Shown here piece after piece: positions 32,466-44,499 of a stretch of DNA of 64,000 nucleotides. Below the pieces are notes generated by a model that worked only from the letters and a program-made list of their open reading frames with translations, was not told the origin of the DNA and made no database searches. Position 1 is the first letter of the stretch, and each line of letters begins with the position of its first letter. The stretch spans positions 558,001 to 622,000 of the forward strand of contig JAHYIO010000039.1 of NCBI GenBank assembly GCA_020543525.1. The letters run 5' to 3'. This DNA is from Coriolopsis trogii. Lineage: Eukaryota; Basidiomycota; Agaricomycetes; Polyporales; Polyporaceae. The position numbers and the translations under genes were made by a program.

Positions 32466-35140
32466 ATGGCAGACTTCACTTCTCCTCAACCACCTAAGTT
32501 CCCGTCTATCCCATTGTCTTCCATGTCGGGCTCAACATTACCTCCTGGCACAGCGCACATCAAGTCTGAGTATGTACCAGCTTTGAGATACCCCATATGC
32601 TGCTGATCAACAGCTAATTAGGTTCCTCCTCTCTGTTCAACCGCGGGATGCACCAGACGACGATGCGGCGGAAGGGAGTACCAGTCATGTGAACGGCAGA
32701 CATGATCCCTCAGGAGACGGCCCAGACGAGGGAGGGAAGAGGCTGTCAGGCGCGCAGCGAAAGAAGTTAGCAAAGGAGGAGCGCAAGAACAAGCGGGGGG
32801 CCAACAAGGGTAGACGATTCCAAAAGGTGCGCGACGAGGTTGAGCTCTGCTATCGCGTCGCGAGCGGCCAGCATTGCGATTTCGGTGCAGAGTGCGTAAC
32901 ACAATGTTTTCTTCCAGAGCACGCGATGAGGACGCGGCGCATTGACCGTCCTTCATAGGTGTCGTTTCACGCACGATGTCTCTGCATACCTGGCAGCAAA
33001 ACCGAGGGACATCCATTTTCCCCGCCCAGAGGACATCATAGACGTTCCTCCCTTCGTCCGTCTCCCTGATGTGGAGATGGTCCAAGAAGGAGATGCAGAA
33101 CGGAGCTCCCTGGACCTCACCACAATATGCCCCGTCTTCCAGAGGACCGGAGATTGCAAGCATGGCCTCAAGTGTCGCTTCCTCGGAAGTCATGTGAAGA
33201 AGGGCGCGAGTGGAGAGCTGGAGTTGGTTGTGGATGAAGAAAAGAAGGCGCATGTGGCCGCGACAGAGACTGAGGTCAACTTCATCGACGGAGATACTCT
33301 TCGCAAAATCCGCACCAAGAAGGTACGCTCATTCGCAGCTACATAGGGTGTTTTATTGACATCCTCTTTAGTATCCACATCCCATCGCAGATGCTTACTT
33401 GCAGGAGATCAAAAACGCGAACGAAATAGAGAAAGTTGAAGCAGACGACCGGGCTCCAGATGCTGAACCATCCGTCCTCGTGCTCTCCGAGGCCGCATTG
33501 GAAGAGTCTCTGCCTGTTACGAGCCAGGAGGCGGCCAGTGCCGACAAGTCTCAAGACGACACACCTGACGTCCCTTTGCGCTTCGTCGAAAAGAAGCGTT
33601 TGCATTGGCATGGCAAAACATGTGAGTCTCAGATCGCATCTTTCCCACAGCACCTTGCTTATATCCACATAGACTTGGCACCATTGACGACAGTCGGGAA
33701 TTTGGTATGATATCCTTGATAGCCTCACGGGATGACCCTCCTCACCGAGTTACATCAGCCCTTCCGCCGTCTGTGTGTCGATTACGGCGCAGACATCACT
33801 TGCGGCGAGAGTAAGCATTTATAGAGCCCGCGTACGCATATCCGCTGAGAAAACACGCATACAGTGGGTCTCGCCATGTCCTTCCTTCAGGGTTCCAAAG
33901 AAGAATGGTCTCTAGTCCGGAGACATCCGTCGGAGTCCATCTTCGGTATGCAGATCGCGGGCAGCAAACCACAACTGCTTGTCCCTGCGGCAGAGATCAT
34001 TGCGAACGAATGTGCAGGCAACCTCGACTTCGTCGACGTCAACTGTGGCTGCCCAATCGACCTCGTGTATAAGACGGGCAGCGGGTCTGCTCGTACGTCT
34101 TCCTTTGGTCTTACCTTCCTCGCCCGCCTTATATTAGTTTAAACGTCGCCATTATGCGTCTCCAGTTCTGGATGCAGCTGGTCGGTTAGGTAAGATCATC
34201 GTCGGCATGAACAGAGCACTTGGCGACATTCCTGTCACCGTCAAGCTACGAACGGGTGTCAAGGACGGCCGCAATACCGCGCACAAGCTCATGCCCCGCC
34301 TTGCTCCCGAGTTCGGCACGTCCGCTATCACTGTAAGCGCTACTTTCCCAAAGCCCATGATTATGTTCGTAAACAACACTTCGGTCGTTCCAACAGCTGC
34401 ACGGCCGCACGCGCCAGCAACGGTACACTAAGCTCGCCGACTGGGACTACATCAAGCAATGCGTCGACGCTGTCCGCGCACGCGAAGCGGAAGAAGACCT
34501 CCCGCCCGTCCCGATCTTCGGCGGCGGTGACTGCTTCTCGTCCGAGGACTACTGGTACAAGATGGACAACTACGGCGTTGATGGCGTCATGATCGGTCGC
34601 GGCGCGCTCATCAAGCCTTGGATCTTCACCGAGATCAAGGAGCGCCGCGAGTGGGACATCTCCGCGCGCGAGCGTCTCGACCTCGTTCGCAAGTTCGCCG
34701 AGTATGGCCTAAAGTGTGTCTCCATATACCTATGACTTATTGCAGGATGTTCGCGACTGACTCATGCACTCGCTCAGTCACTTCGGGTCGGACACGACAG
34801 GCGTGAACACAACGCGCCGGTACCTCTGCGAGGCGCTCTCCTTCCAGTACCGTTACATCCCCATCGGTCTCCTTGAGACCCTTCCAGCACGCATCAACGA
34901 ACGCGCCCCCGCATTCCGCGGGCGAGATGAACTCGGTAAGTTTTGCTCGCGCTTTGCCGCTTCGACACACGCCGTGCAACCTTCTCACCACCCTCGTTCG
35001 CAGAGACTCTGCTGGCAAGCGGGGACAGCCGCGACTGGGTCAAAATTTCCGAGCTCTTCCTTGGGCCCGCGCCAGAGTCGTGGTCGTTCACGCCCAAGCA
35101 CAAGAGTAATTCGTACGGCGGCGAGGAGAGCCAAGGATGA
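32466..35140 (+). CDS. DUS3: tRNA-dihydrouridine(47) synthase
   Basis: Eleven exons (32466-32569, 32622-32891, 32959-33322, 33405-33621, 33673-33704, 33759-33810, 33865-34092, 34166-34332, 34397-34713, 34778-34935, 35004-35140) give 681 residues. The N-terminal third has a Lys/Arg-rich helix and two CCCH zinc fingers (Cys-x8-Cys-x5-Cys-x3-His and Cys-x8-Cys-x5-Cys-x4-His), the hallmark of the Dus3 branch. The FMN-dependent TIM barrel follows: [16 protein letters not shown] with the catalytic C409, Val-Lys-Leu-Arg-Thr-Gly, His-Gly-Arg-Thr-Arg-Gln-Gln and Met-Ile-Gly-Arg-Gly-Ala. It reduces uridine 47 in the tRNA variable loop using NADPH. It converges on the USP-like gene with about 240 bases between. 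Confidence 0.95.
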
Positions 35141-35380
35141 AGGCACCGAACGCGCTCCCTCGCTCCTTCCGTCCTTGCCTTCGGATTTTTATATACGAGC
35201 CAGCGGTACCAACGCGCTCGCGACCAAAACACACGGACATCGTCACTGCGAGCGCTGTATTGTTACAAACCCAAAGAACCATGTTGTGCTATAGATACAT
35301 ACATCGATACAGTGCACATACGTTTGATATACCCTCCTTCCCAAGATACACATCAGCAGGGCGTTCTTGGCCTCGACGCC

Positions 35381-38164
35381 TTAGTCGCTCGTGTCCATGG
35401 CTTCGTCCCTAGACTCGGGTGGCTCGACGGTGTCCGAGGCGATGGTGTGTTCAGACGGAGTCGCTGGCACCGTTGCGAACGGCGTCGACGGCGGCGAGTC
35501 CATGTCTGCAAACCGGGCCGCGACATCGGGCGGGAGCTGGTTCAGAAAGTGTTTGTTGTTCCACTTCACGTCGTCCTGTGCAATTTGTAAAGCGTTCAGC
35601 TCGGGTGCGCTCTGCGGTCTGGTAGTGAGAGCGCGGAACGTACCTTGACGTTGTCTGGCCAGTTCGCGCGCGCATTCTCTTCTTCAGGCGAGAGGGCGCG
35701 GCTGTAGATAAGGAAGTAGGGTCCGGCACCGAGGTGCAAGCCAGCAGGGTCGTTTATAACTGTCTGCTCGGAAACCTGAGGACGACAGATGAGTCATCGG
35801 GCCTTCTGTTAGGATTCATCGAGTGACGAGACGCACCTCTGTGACGATGTAGTCGACCGTCTTCCACCACTTGCCCTTTTGCCATACGTACGAGTATAGA
35901 TGGCTCCGCCCATAGAGACCGTCGTGCACCAAGACAGCACGCAGGTCATACTGCGGGGGGGGGGGGGGGGGGGAACACGTCAGCTACCCCGATTGATATC
36001 GCATTATCAAGCTGCTCGACTCACTCGGTACTTTTGAAGTTCAGAGCAGTCGAGCATGCCCAGTGCGTCGGTCTGTGTCTGCTCAATGGCGGCGTCGATG
36101 GCTGGCAGGCGGTGGCGTTGGCAACGAAAGTCGCATTGTGCAGTGCATAGACAAGGAGAGGGGCGGACCTTTGACCTCTTCGTTCACCCTGTCGATGATT
36201 TTCAGGAGCTGCTCCTTGTTGCGCTTGATCTCCTCCTCCCTCTTCGGGTCTCCGTTGCTCTCTGCTATCTCCTCGTAGTAATACAAGGCCGAGTGCAGAT
36301 CCGCGAGCGTGTCTTTGTCCTGCAGATTACGGCCGTGAGCCATCTGGAACGACTAGAACTTGTGAGGAGAACGAGAGGTCAACTCACATTGAAGTGTAGC
36401 AGCTTTTTCTTACGTGCCTCGAGCTCTTTCACCTGCCCCAGCAGCGCCCGCTGCTCCGCCCGCTTCTGGTTCGCGAGCTCGTATGACTCGCGCATGAACT
36501 GGTCCAGATGCAGGCTCTTCGGATACTTGAACGTCGCCCGCTCCGTCCGTCGTCCCGTCGCGGCATCGTACGTCGGTGGGGCGCTGTCCCGGAGGAGCTG
36601 GAAGGCAATAATCTCCGAAGGCTCGAAGATGACCTGCCGCTTGGCCGTCGTCTTGATGCTCGCTATTTCGGGGGGCGCGAGCTCGGCGGCGAGCGAGGAG
36701 ACGAGGTCGTTGAGCTCCAGCGAGGTCCCGACGGTGACTTTGACGAAGCAGAGATCGTCCGTATTCTCGTCGTCTGGTTCCGCATCGTGGTTGCCATAAG
36801 AGAGCGCCATCAGCCTGGTGGGTACGAATACAATTCGCCGCGTTTTGGTAGTGAGAAACGTCGGATGGATGGGACCACGTACCTGGCCTGCCGCCTCTGA
36901 GGATTGTGGAGGTTGTTATATCGCAACACGTTCTCCACGGCGAATGCTAGCTTCTCGTAGACACCTGCCCGCATGAATCAGTCATGCTCATATCCATGGT
37001 ACATGCTCCCGCACTCACGACTCGTTAGATCCCCCGGTCGTTCAGCTGGAGTACTCCACGGGTCGATCGCAAACGCCTTCATGACTCCGTCCACATTCAG
37101 CTCGCTAAGGCGTGCTAGATCCATGTTCGCCATGAGCTCCAGAACGGCCCATACTTGAGCTCCTACGTAACATGACGGTCTCAGAGGAATGAAACGCCTG
37201 TAGCCTGGGCACTGTACCCACCAGGGCCTGCCCGCGGCGGTTCAATGAAATCAGAGCCAGGCTCAGGGAGAGCGAGCCACTCCGCGATGGTCTGCTTGAA
37301 TTGAGGTACGAAGAACATTGCGTGTAATAGCAGCGCAGCGTAGGCTTCGCTTGACAGTGTCGGCCGGAGGGCAATAGGCCTGCCATTGAGAGGCTCTATA
37401 AGGGTGGGCAAAGATCTGGCAAGGACGAGGACGTACGTGTCTCCCTGGCGCACCCGCTCCTCTAGCGGAAGCTCGTAGTACGTGTCCTCCGTGATCGTCG
37501 ACGACAAACTCTCCTCTATCGCCCTACTCATCGCTTGGTCGTCCTGCGACATGGCGCCAGACGCCCCGACCTCAACCTTTGCAGCGTGAAACAAGAGTGA
37601 ACGGTTAGTACGCCCCCGTGTATGCGCGCACAAGTAACCCTTGTATACAAGTAACGTACATTCGACGGGACCACGGCCCAATTTGGATCGGGAGCCCTAG
37701 TGCTAGGGCCGAACGACGGTACGTTCTGGTCTTCGAGGGAGGCCTTGAGCGCACGGACGAGCTCCGCGTCCTGCTCGTCATCGTTGGTGAGGTCGATTGT
37801 CGCTTTCTCCGGCCTCGACGCTGTAGAGAGCCGTGTCTATCACCAACTTTGCGCATGATGACGAAAGTAGGGGATGGTAGGAAAACAGAGGAGGGGCATA
37901 AAGACTTGGGAACTCACGCGGTGGGGTATGCGGGCCCGGCCCTGGGGCAGAGACCGGTTCGAGGGCGGGCATGTCGAAGTACGTCGGGTCATCGGCACTC
38001 TCACCCTCGAGCAGCGCGGACGCGGCTCGCTCGAGGTTGTTGTGATACTTGCGGAGGAGGGCGAGCGCGTGTGTCTTGTCGAGGTTGCCACCCATCATCG
38101 CGGCCAACGCCTGGACGTCCGCTGCCTCTTGAGGTGTCGCAGGTGTCGGTGGTCCAACCGCCAT
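35381..38164 (-). CDS. USP25/28-like pseudo-deubiquitinase with UBA and two UIMs
   Basis: Twelve exons (38164-37918, 37820-37660, 37576-37437, 37379-37222, 37162-37019, 36964-36883, 36814-36388, 36343-36169, 36101-36025, 35950-35837, 35775-35644, 35575-35381) give 683 residues. In order: a UBA-like helix bundle (about residues 15-52), UIM 1 (Asp-Ala-Glu-Leu-Val-Arg-Ala-Leu-Lys-Ala-Ser-Leu), UIM 2 (Asp-Asp-Gln-Ala-Met-Ser-Arg-Ala-Ile-Glu-Glu-Ser-Leu), then a USP fold. The Cys box reads Ser-Ser-Glu-Ala-Tyr-Ala-Ala-Leu where active enzymes have Asn-Thr-Cys-Tyr, so A195 replaces the nucleophile. The His box is kept (Gly-Arg-Ser-His-Leu-Tyr-Ser-Tyr, H554), as is D570. It should bind ubiquitin chains but not cleave them. 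A coiled coil (about residues 410-450) fits the USP25/28 insertion. Confidence 0.85.
35955..35973 (+). repeat. 19-G homopolymer inside an intron of the USP-like gene
   Basis: On the gene strand this is a run of 19 C directly before GCAG at the 3' splice site of exon 10. It forms the pyrimidine tract of that intron. Confidence 0.9.
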
Positions 38165-38779
38165 AGTCTACAACAGTCGATGGTGATCAAGCTAGGTGGA
38201 AGGCGAGCGCATATATCCTCTACCACTCACGTCCTCACGTCCTTAGTGGGTTGCTATTGTAGACTTTCCAAGGTTTGCCAGGGTGCGAGTGATTCGAGCG
38301 GCAATATAGTAGGCAAATCCAACAGTTCAAGTGGTTATTGCCGTAGGTTTGTAGAGGATACAGCACGGAATGGAGGGAGAGAGGGAGAGAGAACAACAAC
38401 ATTGCAGGCGAATGAGGACGTCTGCCAAAAGCGCGCCCGGCGCGCGCACAAAGCCATAGCGAATATCCGCGCAAGGTGTCCACCGATCATTCGAACAAGA
38501 GTCATTGACCCGGTTGCGCCCCATCGCGTCCACTCCGATATGTTCCCTATCAGGTTGAGTGACGTATGAAAGGGTCACGCAACACGGCGTGTGCAAGTGG
38601 AGAGATGTATTGACTGTAAATGAGCGTGGCACGGAGCGTAAAAGTGCAAACTTCATGTACTTGTGCTATACGCGCAACAGGACAAATGAATGGACGCAAC
38701 AGTGAGACGGATGGTATACAGAGCGCGACGACGTGCAAGGAGTGACTCGAGCAATAGTACATAGCGCGATAGCGATATG
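38165..38779. other. intergenic region
   Basis: This lies upstream of the USP-like gene (minus) and downstream of DUF6533-B (minus). No coding signal was found. Confidence 0.4.
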
Positions 38780-41035
38780 CTACTCCTCCGGCTTCTTGTC
38801 AGTCAACCTCCGGGTCTGTTCGCCGCACTCGAATTCTACTCCTAAAAGCATCAAAGAGAAAGCACAGAGATACGTGGCATCAGCATGCAAGAAATACATT
38901 CGAATGAAGAGAACAGTAGACTGACTAGAACATTGCTTGCTGAGTCTACCGCTGACATTGCTCTGACCCAAGACTACAAGAGCGCCGGGCGGTGCGATGC
39001 TCGCTCGCCGGCTGGCACTATTGGAGATGGTGAAGCTCGCCGCCGTCAAGGGACAGTCTGGTAGCTCGATAGGATCATGATCAAACCAGCCCGTCTCGGA
39101 TTCGAAGGTGGTGTTGCCTGTACTGCTGCCTCGAAGCGACTCGCGGGTATTGAGGCACAGTCGCGACGCCTACGTCAGTTGCATATCATCGACGAAAGCC
39201 GAGAGTGCTGTATGTCAGCGAGAGGTGCCAAAGACGTGAAGCTAGACCGTGGAGCTCACCGAGACGGAGTAGACCACAGAGAGCCAGCTGCAAATAGGGT
39301 AAAAAAAGTAGCGATGCATCAGATTGGTCTCTTTGAAGGCAGTCACAGTGGTACACTGACCAAAATCCGACCAGGTATAGTGCGCGGTCCGGAAAGAGGA
39401 TCAGGGCCATCAGATTGACTAGGTTTCCCACTGCGCGGTGTTTGCGGTCAGCTAGCACCTAAGCTCGTAAAGACCTTCACTCACGAAAGACTCTGTAAAT
39501 TCAAGGTATTCTAGCATTTCATTCATGCAGAAGCCAGCATCAGAAGACGTGAGACCCACAGGAAAAAGTAGAACGCGCTGTCCCGAATGAACGCGTAGAT
39601 GATGGGGCTGACGGACTCGAGTTCGAACACGGATAGCCGAGTCGTGGTGGAGCTCTTTCGTCGCAACGATACACTGTTCGCAAACTTGTACAGAACGAGC
39701 AGGAAGTAGAGCGCTATAACAAGAACGCGGTCAGAGAGACAGTCAGCCAAAGATGGATACCAACCAACGCCGACTACGCACATGTTGTCAAGAGGGTACA
39801 TGCCCTGTTTTGTTCGGGGTGAGCAGAAACGGCATGATCAACTTGAAATACTCCGTATACGTACCAACATGCCACTGTCTCATGGGAAAACTTCGGTGGT
39901 GTGTACAAACATCCTTGGATAGGAAGTTCTGGCGGACGATCCAGAGCTTTCGAGCTAAGTATCGAGAGGCAGGCAACCACGACCCCAGCCTGTTCAGGAA
40001 TGTACAGCCATCAGTAAGCTGTGACTACTCTAGACTAGCTCACTGACGATGAGTTGAGCTGTGAACGAGTAGCGTCAGCTCGTGCGGCGATTGGACAGTG
40101 TCTGCAAGAGCGCACCGCTGTATGTACTGCAAATCAATACCAAAACTGCATTGGGCTGGTCATCGCGAGGACGAGTGGTCAGTGTCACGAGCAACGTACT
40201 GATTTTACTCCGCTCATAGGAGGCCCATAGCCTCATGAGGAACATGGCTTCGCCGATCACGCCCGTGAACAGCGTGCCATTGCTGTCAAATATGCTTGTG
40301 AGCAGCGGCTTGCAAGGGGAAGCGACACAACGCGCACAATATGGAGTACCATATATATCGTGCGCAGCTGTTTGATCCTCAGAGAGGTGGTCGAAGGAGA
40401 GTAGAATCACAATTACAACTATGCACAGTGGTGAGTGAATCAGATTGATACGACTTTGAGGAGCGACGCACTGCAGATGAGACGGTGGTGCTCATGGAAA
40501 CTAGACGATCGTGATTGCAGTTGTCAACACAGTTACAATTTGCTGCGTCTAATCGTCCATACCACTAATTGAAACTCTGTGCAGGGAGACGATTTGAGTG
40601 ATAGAGGCAGCGAGGGGATTTACTAGACTCACGACAGTGTAACTAGGGTATAATATCGTACCAGAAAGTAGAAGACTTTGGGAATTGACCACCGCGCTCT
40701 GCAAGAGACAGTCTCAGCGACAGGTGGAAGTGGTATGTGCTGAGCCCACTTACCCCCAAATGAGGGCCACCTATATGCGCGCATTTACCAGATTAGTAGT
40801 GAGATACGTGCATACGTGATGGTTACCTACCTCTTGAGGAAGTGTGGTGACTATATCACATGCAAGCCATGCCATAGCGGCAGCTACAGCATCCACGACT
40901 CGTCAGACTCTCCCTCATGATGGGCACCCGGACCTTGCAGAAGGCCTTGGGTCACATACCATAACAAAGGCAGACGACTTGCGTGTCCTGCATGAGTTGG
41001 ACCAGCTCTCCCAGAAGATCGGTCGACGACGCCAT
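38780..41035 (-). CDS. DUF6533 multi-pass membrane protein, paralog B
   Basis: The start at 41035 gives Met-Ala-Ser-Ser-Thr-Asp-Leu-Leu, the same type of helical leader as paralog C. The DUF6533 motif follows over four exons: Trp-Leu-Ala-Cys-Asp-Ile...Leu-Pro-Gln-Glu, the 17-nt exon 40770-40754 (Val-Ala-Leu-Ile-Trp-Gly), then Ala-Arg-Trp-Ser-Ile-Pro-Lys-Val-Phe-Tyr-Phe and Val-Arg-Tyr-Tyr-Thr-Leu. Later exons keep the family landmarks Glu-Ala-Met-Phe-Leu-Met-Arg-Leu-Trp-Ala-Ser-Tyr (about 40240), Phe-Ile-Arg-Asp-Ser-Ala-Phe-Tyr-Phe (about 39580) and a tail starting Ser-Arg-Leu-Cys-Leu-Asn-Thr-Arg (about 39155). The tail is longer than in A and reads to a stop at 38780; the last 45 codons have an odd composition, so a splice may shorten it. 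Function unknown. Confidence 0.72.
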
Positions 41036-41114
41036 GTCACTTCTTCTCCGGCTTGCGGATGCAGTGGGTCCTCCCAGTCGGTAGAAGCGCGAGCGACCTA
41101 GGCTTCCCTGTGTC

Positions 41115-41123
41115 TTTATATAT
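41115..41123 (-). promoter_or_regulatory. TATA box of DUF6533-B
   Basis: TATATAAAG on the minus strand lies about 80-88 bases before the start, within CCATATATAAAGACAC, which is shared with paralog A. Confidence 0.5.
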
Positions 41124-42324
41124 GGCTCACGTTATCGGTGGGCGTGGAAATCGTCTGCTGAGTTCTGAGCGACCCGAGCCTGTTGCCCAAGTTCTCGCGG
41201 CCGCCTGGGAATGACACGGGGATTTCGACCCCTTCAGAGTTTGGACTCGTGTTTCTGTCAAGGAAGCTTCTGTCTTTCCCATCAGCGATGACTCGGAGCC
41301 GCCACCGATGGAGATACATACAGGATGAGTAGCCCGTTGGTAGGGCTAAAATCGCTGCGCTTGCGTACTTGAGAGCTATTAGTTCCTGGTGAGGGCCTGG
41401 TAGGGCGAATGGGAGCACATAGATAGCTGGCAGACACTCACATCGCACTTCACAAGCTCCGCTGCACAGTCTCCCTGCGTTTTTCTGGGCTTCGGATAAG
41501 TAGGTAGACCAACAGACCCTTACGTTGCGTGGGGCCGTGGGTTTGCACCAGGCAAGCAGTCCTGCGAGTTTCGTCTACGCGAGGATCCGACGATGTGGGC
41601 GTGGCTGAGAATTACGACGAGTTTGGTCTAGAAGCCAAAAACGACGTCAAGAGCAACCGATATTCGGATTTCGCAACCACGCCCGAGCTCCGTGGGAGCT
41701 GGCATCAGCTTCCACAGCGCCCGCGACATCTGAATTTGCTTTGAAGAACGCGGTGTGTGAACCCAGAACCTTGAGATGCACGTATATGCACCCATGTGAC
41801 ATACGAGGTCACCAATAAGACACTTCAGGCCACCCGGTAAGAAGCTGTGAGTGGGAGGTTAGGCGAGAGCGGCATACACCCGTCGCCGCTTGTGAACTGT
41901 GCCGCCATTGTGACAGTAAGAGCGATAGATGGGCAGTCTCAGGAAACATGCACAGATGCGGGAAAGAGGCTGACAATTACCAGTAACGCCACCCGGTATT
42001 GGTGTCCGACGTTAGAACATGGTGCAGAAGGAGGAGGTTGAGTAAGCAGGCGCCGACATCGGCTGTGCCATGGTACATCACGTCAAAACCTTGCGAATAG
42101 TTAGTTGATAGCGCTCGACAACATCCTAGCGGACAAGCCGTTTTCGTACTCACTACTGACAACTTCACACTGCTTCCCCGACACCGCCTTCGTGTCGCGC
42201 CCCACACTCTGGTACCAGGAGCGACGGCTTGTCGTCATCAGCAAATTCTCCTCTGAAGACCTCGATAGCCCAACGAGGTGACATGGGCTCGTCCGTATCT
42301 CGCAGGCCCCGGCTCATACTCAGG
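41124..42324. other. intergenic region between DUF6533-B and DUF6533-C
   Basis: No gene is recognised. A minus-strand reading near 42090-42010 is hydrophobic and could be a scrap of another DUF6533 copy, but it lacks the diagnostic motif. Confidence 0.3.
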
Positions 42325-44415
42325 CTATATGCTGCACCCACAATCCGTTATCGCAACGCTAGCATCTAGGAAAAGGCGGGACACACCATTGCGAGACAAG
42401 CTGCTCTTGCCCTCCCTAGGCCCCCCGACGACAGCGGACCTTGGATTGATGTCAGCTACGGAGGTGATGACATTGCTCGGCTGGCCCGAGGAGGGGCAGC
42501 GGTCTTGCAGTTCGATTTCGAACCACCTGTCTGTCTCGTATGCGTTTTGATGGTGTTTGAGCGAGCCTCTTGTGTTGAGGCAGAGACGGGACGCCTAGGA
42601 ACGGATGATTCGAATGGCGCGTATGTTCGGTCCTGTCAGCATACACACCGGAGGTGGGAGGGATGCGTACCGATAGAGCGTAGATGACCATCAACCAGCT
42701 GCGAGGGATCGTAAGCGTGTGAAGGAATGATGCAAAGTAGACCAGAGGAAAACGTACATGGTACCCATGGGTATGATCGCCCTTCCAGCGAAGACGAGTT
42801 CAAAGACAAGGTTCATGAGGTTACCGACTTCGTAGAGGACGTTTACGTGAATAGTCTTTCAAATCGGCCACCGAGACGCGACTCACGAAATACGCTGCAT
42901 ATATGCGTCAGCAATGTGACATAGTAGCAAAAGATGGACTCACAGGAAGAAGTAGAAGGCACTGTCTCGAATGAACGAAAACACAACCGGGCTGATTCTG
43001 TCGAGCTCCCATACGGACACAATGCTTGAGCGTGCATTTGCACCTCGCCATAATTTGACGTTTCGCGCGAACTTGTGAAGGATCAGCACAAAGTACACAG
43101 CTTCGGGGTCCAAGCATAGTCAGTATGTTGTTGATACACCAATTTGATCAGAGCGACACACAAGTTACGCTCATGGCTACAGCCCTGCGAGGATTGAACG
43201 TCAGTGTTGTGATCGAGTACCGGGGGGACCTCGCTTACCATACTACGGTCGATAAGTTCACGTAACTGGGTGGGGTGAAGAGGCAGCCAGGAAGAGGGTA
43301 GTTTGGGGGACGCGGGACTACGTGGAATGAAGACACGACCAAGGATGCAGTGACGATACCCATCTTCGTCACGCATGAGACATATAAAGACATAACATCG
43401 GTAGGACACTCACGACAAACTCAGCTTTCATGACGATCTATCAACTATCATGCCCTGTAAGCTGGGATACTCACACTCACCAAGAAACAGCAGACAGATC
43501 ACAAGGAGGACTAGACCGATGTTGTGAGAAGAACGTCCCTCTCGCAGAGAATTCTAAAAAACAGGATACTCACTGACTTTGCTACGTTGGTACGCGGCAT
43601 ATAATCTCATGACGAACATAGCTTCTCCAAAAACTGCAGACGTTAGAGTTCCGCTACTATAAAGCGAGTAAGGGCTCAATGAGGCTGTACATGGAATCAA
43701 TGACCGACTTACAAGCCATTGTACCAGCGCCAATAACGGCAACTTCGGATAGGGGTGAGCTCAAGATGGGACGACGAGAAGCAACATAAACATTTCGTAC
43801 AACTGAATGAAAGGCATCAGACATCAAGACCTGCGAGTCTGGGCAAGAGTAAGGGATGCATACTGTGAATGAGACATCACGACTTGAGTTGACTGCTCGT
43901 TAGGTGTAAGTCCGGGAAGTTTTGTATAAGGGTGAACGTACCGGCGACGGTGAGACTACGGTCAAGGGATTGAGTACACAGAGGGAGCTGAGTGATCGAG
44001 ATAACTTGCAGGAGGGAGACTAGCGTGTAATATCTCACCACGAAGTATAGCACCTTCGGTGCTGACCATCTTGCTCTAGTCGGGCGATGGGTGAGGTCCA
44101 CCAAGCACGCAATGAGTACTGGTGCACGCACCTCCAGATGAGCTTGACCTGAAACACAGTCAACGTCAAGATAGGGAGTAGGCCGCAAGGGATGAACTCA
44201 CCTCTTCAGGAAGCGTCATGAGGATGTCATAGGTCAGCCAGGTAGCCGCTGCAGCTAGAGGAATTTGTTAGCCCGAAATCAGAAAACGTACGGATCAGAG
44301 CAAGTTCAGCTCTACCTGTACAAATATTGGCGATGTTGGTATCTTGTATGGCCTGTAGGAGCTGCTCGAGCTCAGCAGCGGCAACAGCGTGGGCAGTCGC
44401 GGAGGCGGATGCCAT
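42325..44415 (-). CDS. DUF6533 multi-pass membrane protein, paralog C
   Basis: Exons 44415-44316, 44254-44202, 44148-44132 (17 nt) and following encode an Ala/Glu-rich helix and then the DUF6533 core: Trp-Leu-Thr-Tyr-Asp-Ile-Leu-Met, Leu-Pro-Glu-Glu, Val-Lys-Leu-Ile-Trp-Arg, Ala-Arg-Trp-Ser-Ala-Pro-Lys-Val and Val-Val-Arg-Tyr-Tyr-Thr-Leu. Exon 2 is 53 nt, as in paralog A. Later landmarks are Glu-Ala-Met-Phe-Val-Met-Arg-Leu (about 43610) and Phe-Ile-Arg-Asp-Ser-Ala-Phe-Tyr-Phe-Phe (about 42960). The tail starts Ser-Arg-Leu-Cys-Leu-Asn-Thr-Arg (about 42595) and stops at 42325. A second ATG lies 7 codons upstream (44436); the inner one is chosen because the sequence between is not conserved. It is probably a membrane protein of unknown function, with middle exon borders approximate. 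Confidence 0.75.
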
Positions 44416-44491
44416 GGGATCGAAACGCGGGTGCACCCACCGACGGCAGTCCTAGACCTATACAGCATCTCATGGAAGTGGGCTGCGGCTC

Positions 44492-44499
44492 TTTATATG
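44492..44499 (-). promoter_or_regulatory. TATA box of DUF6533-C
   Basis: ATATAAAG on the minus strand lies about 77-84 bases before the start, the same position as in paralogs A and B. Confidence 0.5.

Noticed and set aside
36056..36799. 247-codon open frame on the plus strand
   Set aside because: It is antisense to exons 7-9 of the USP-like gene, whose splice-joined frame is intact.
37386..37436. In-frame reading through the third intron of the USP-like gene
   Set aside because: The extra residues break the USP Cys-box alignment, and a 57-nt GT-AG intron with normal signals removes them.
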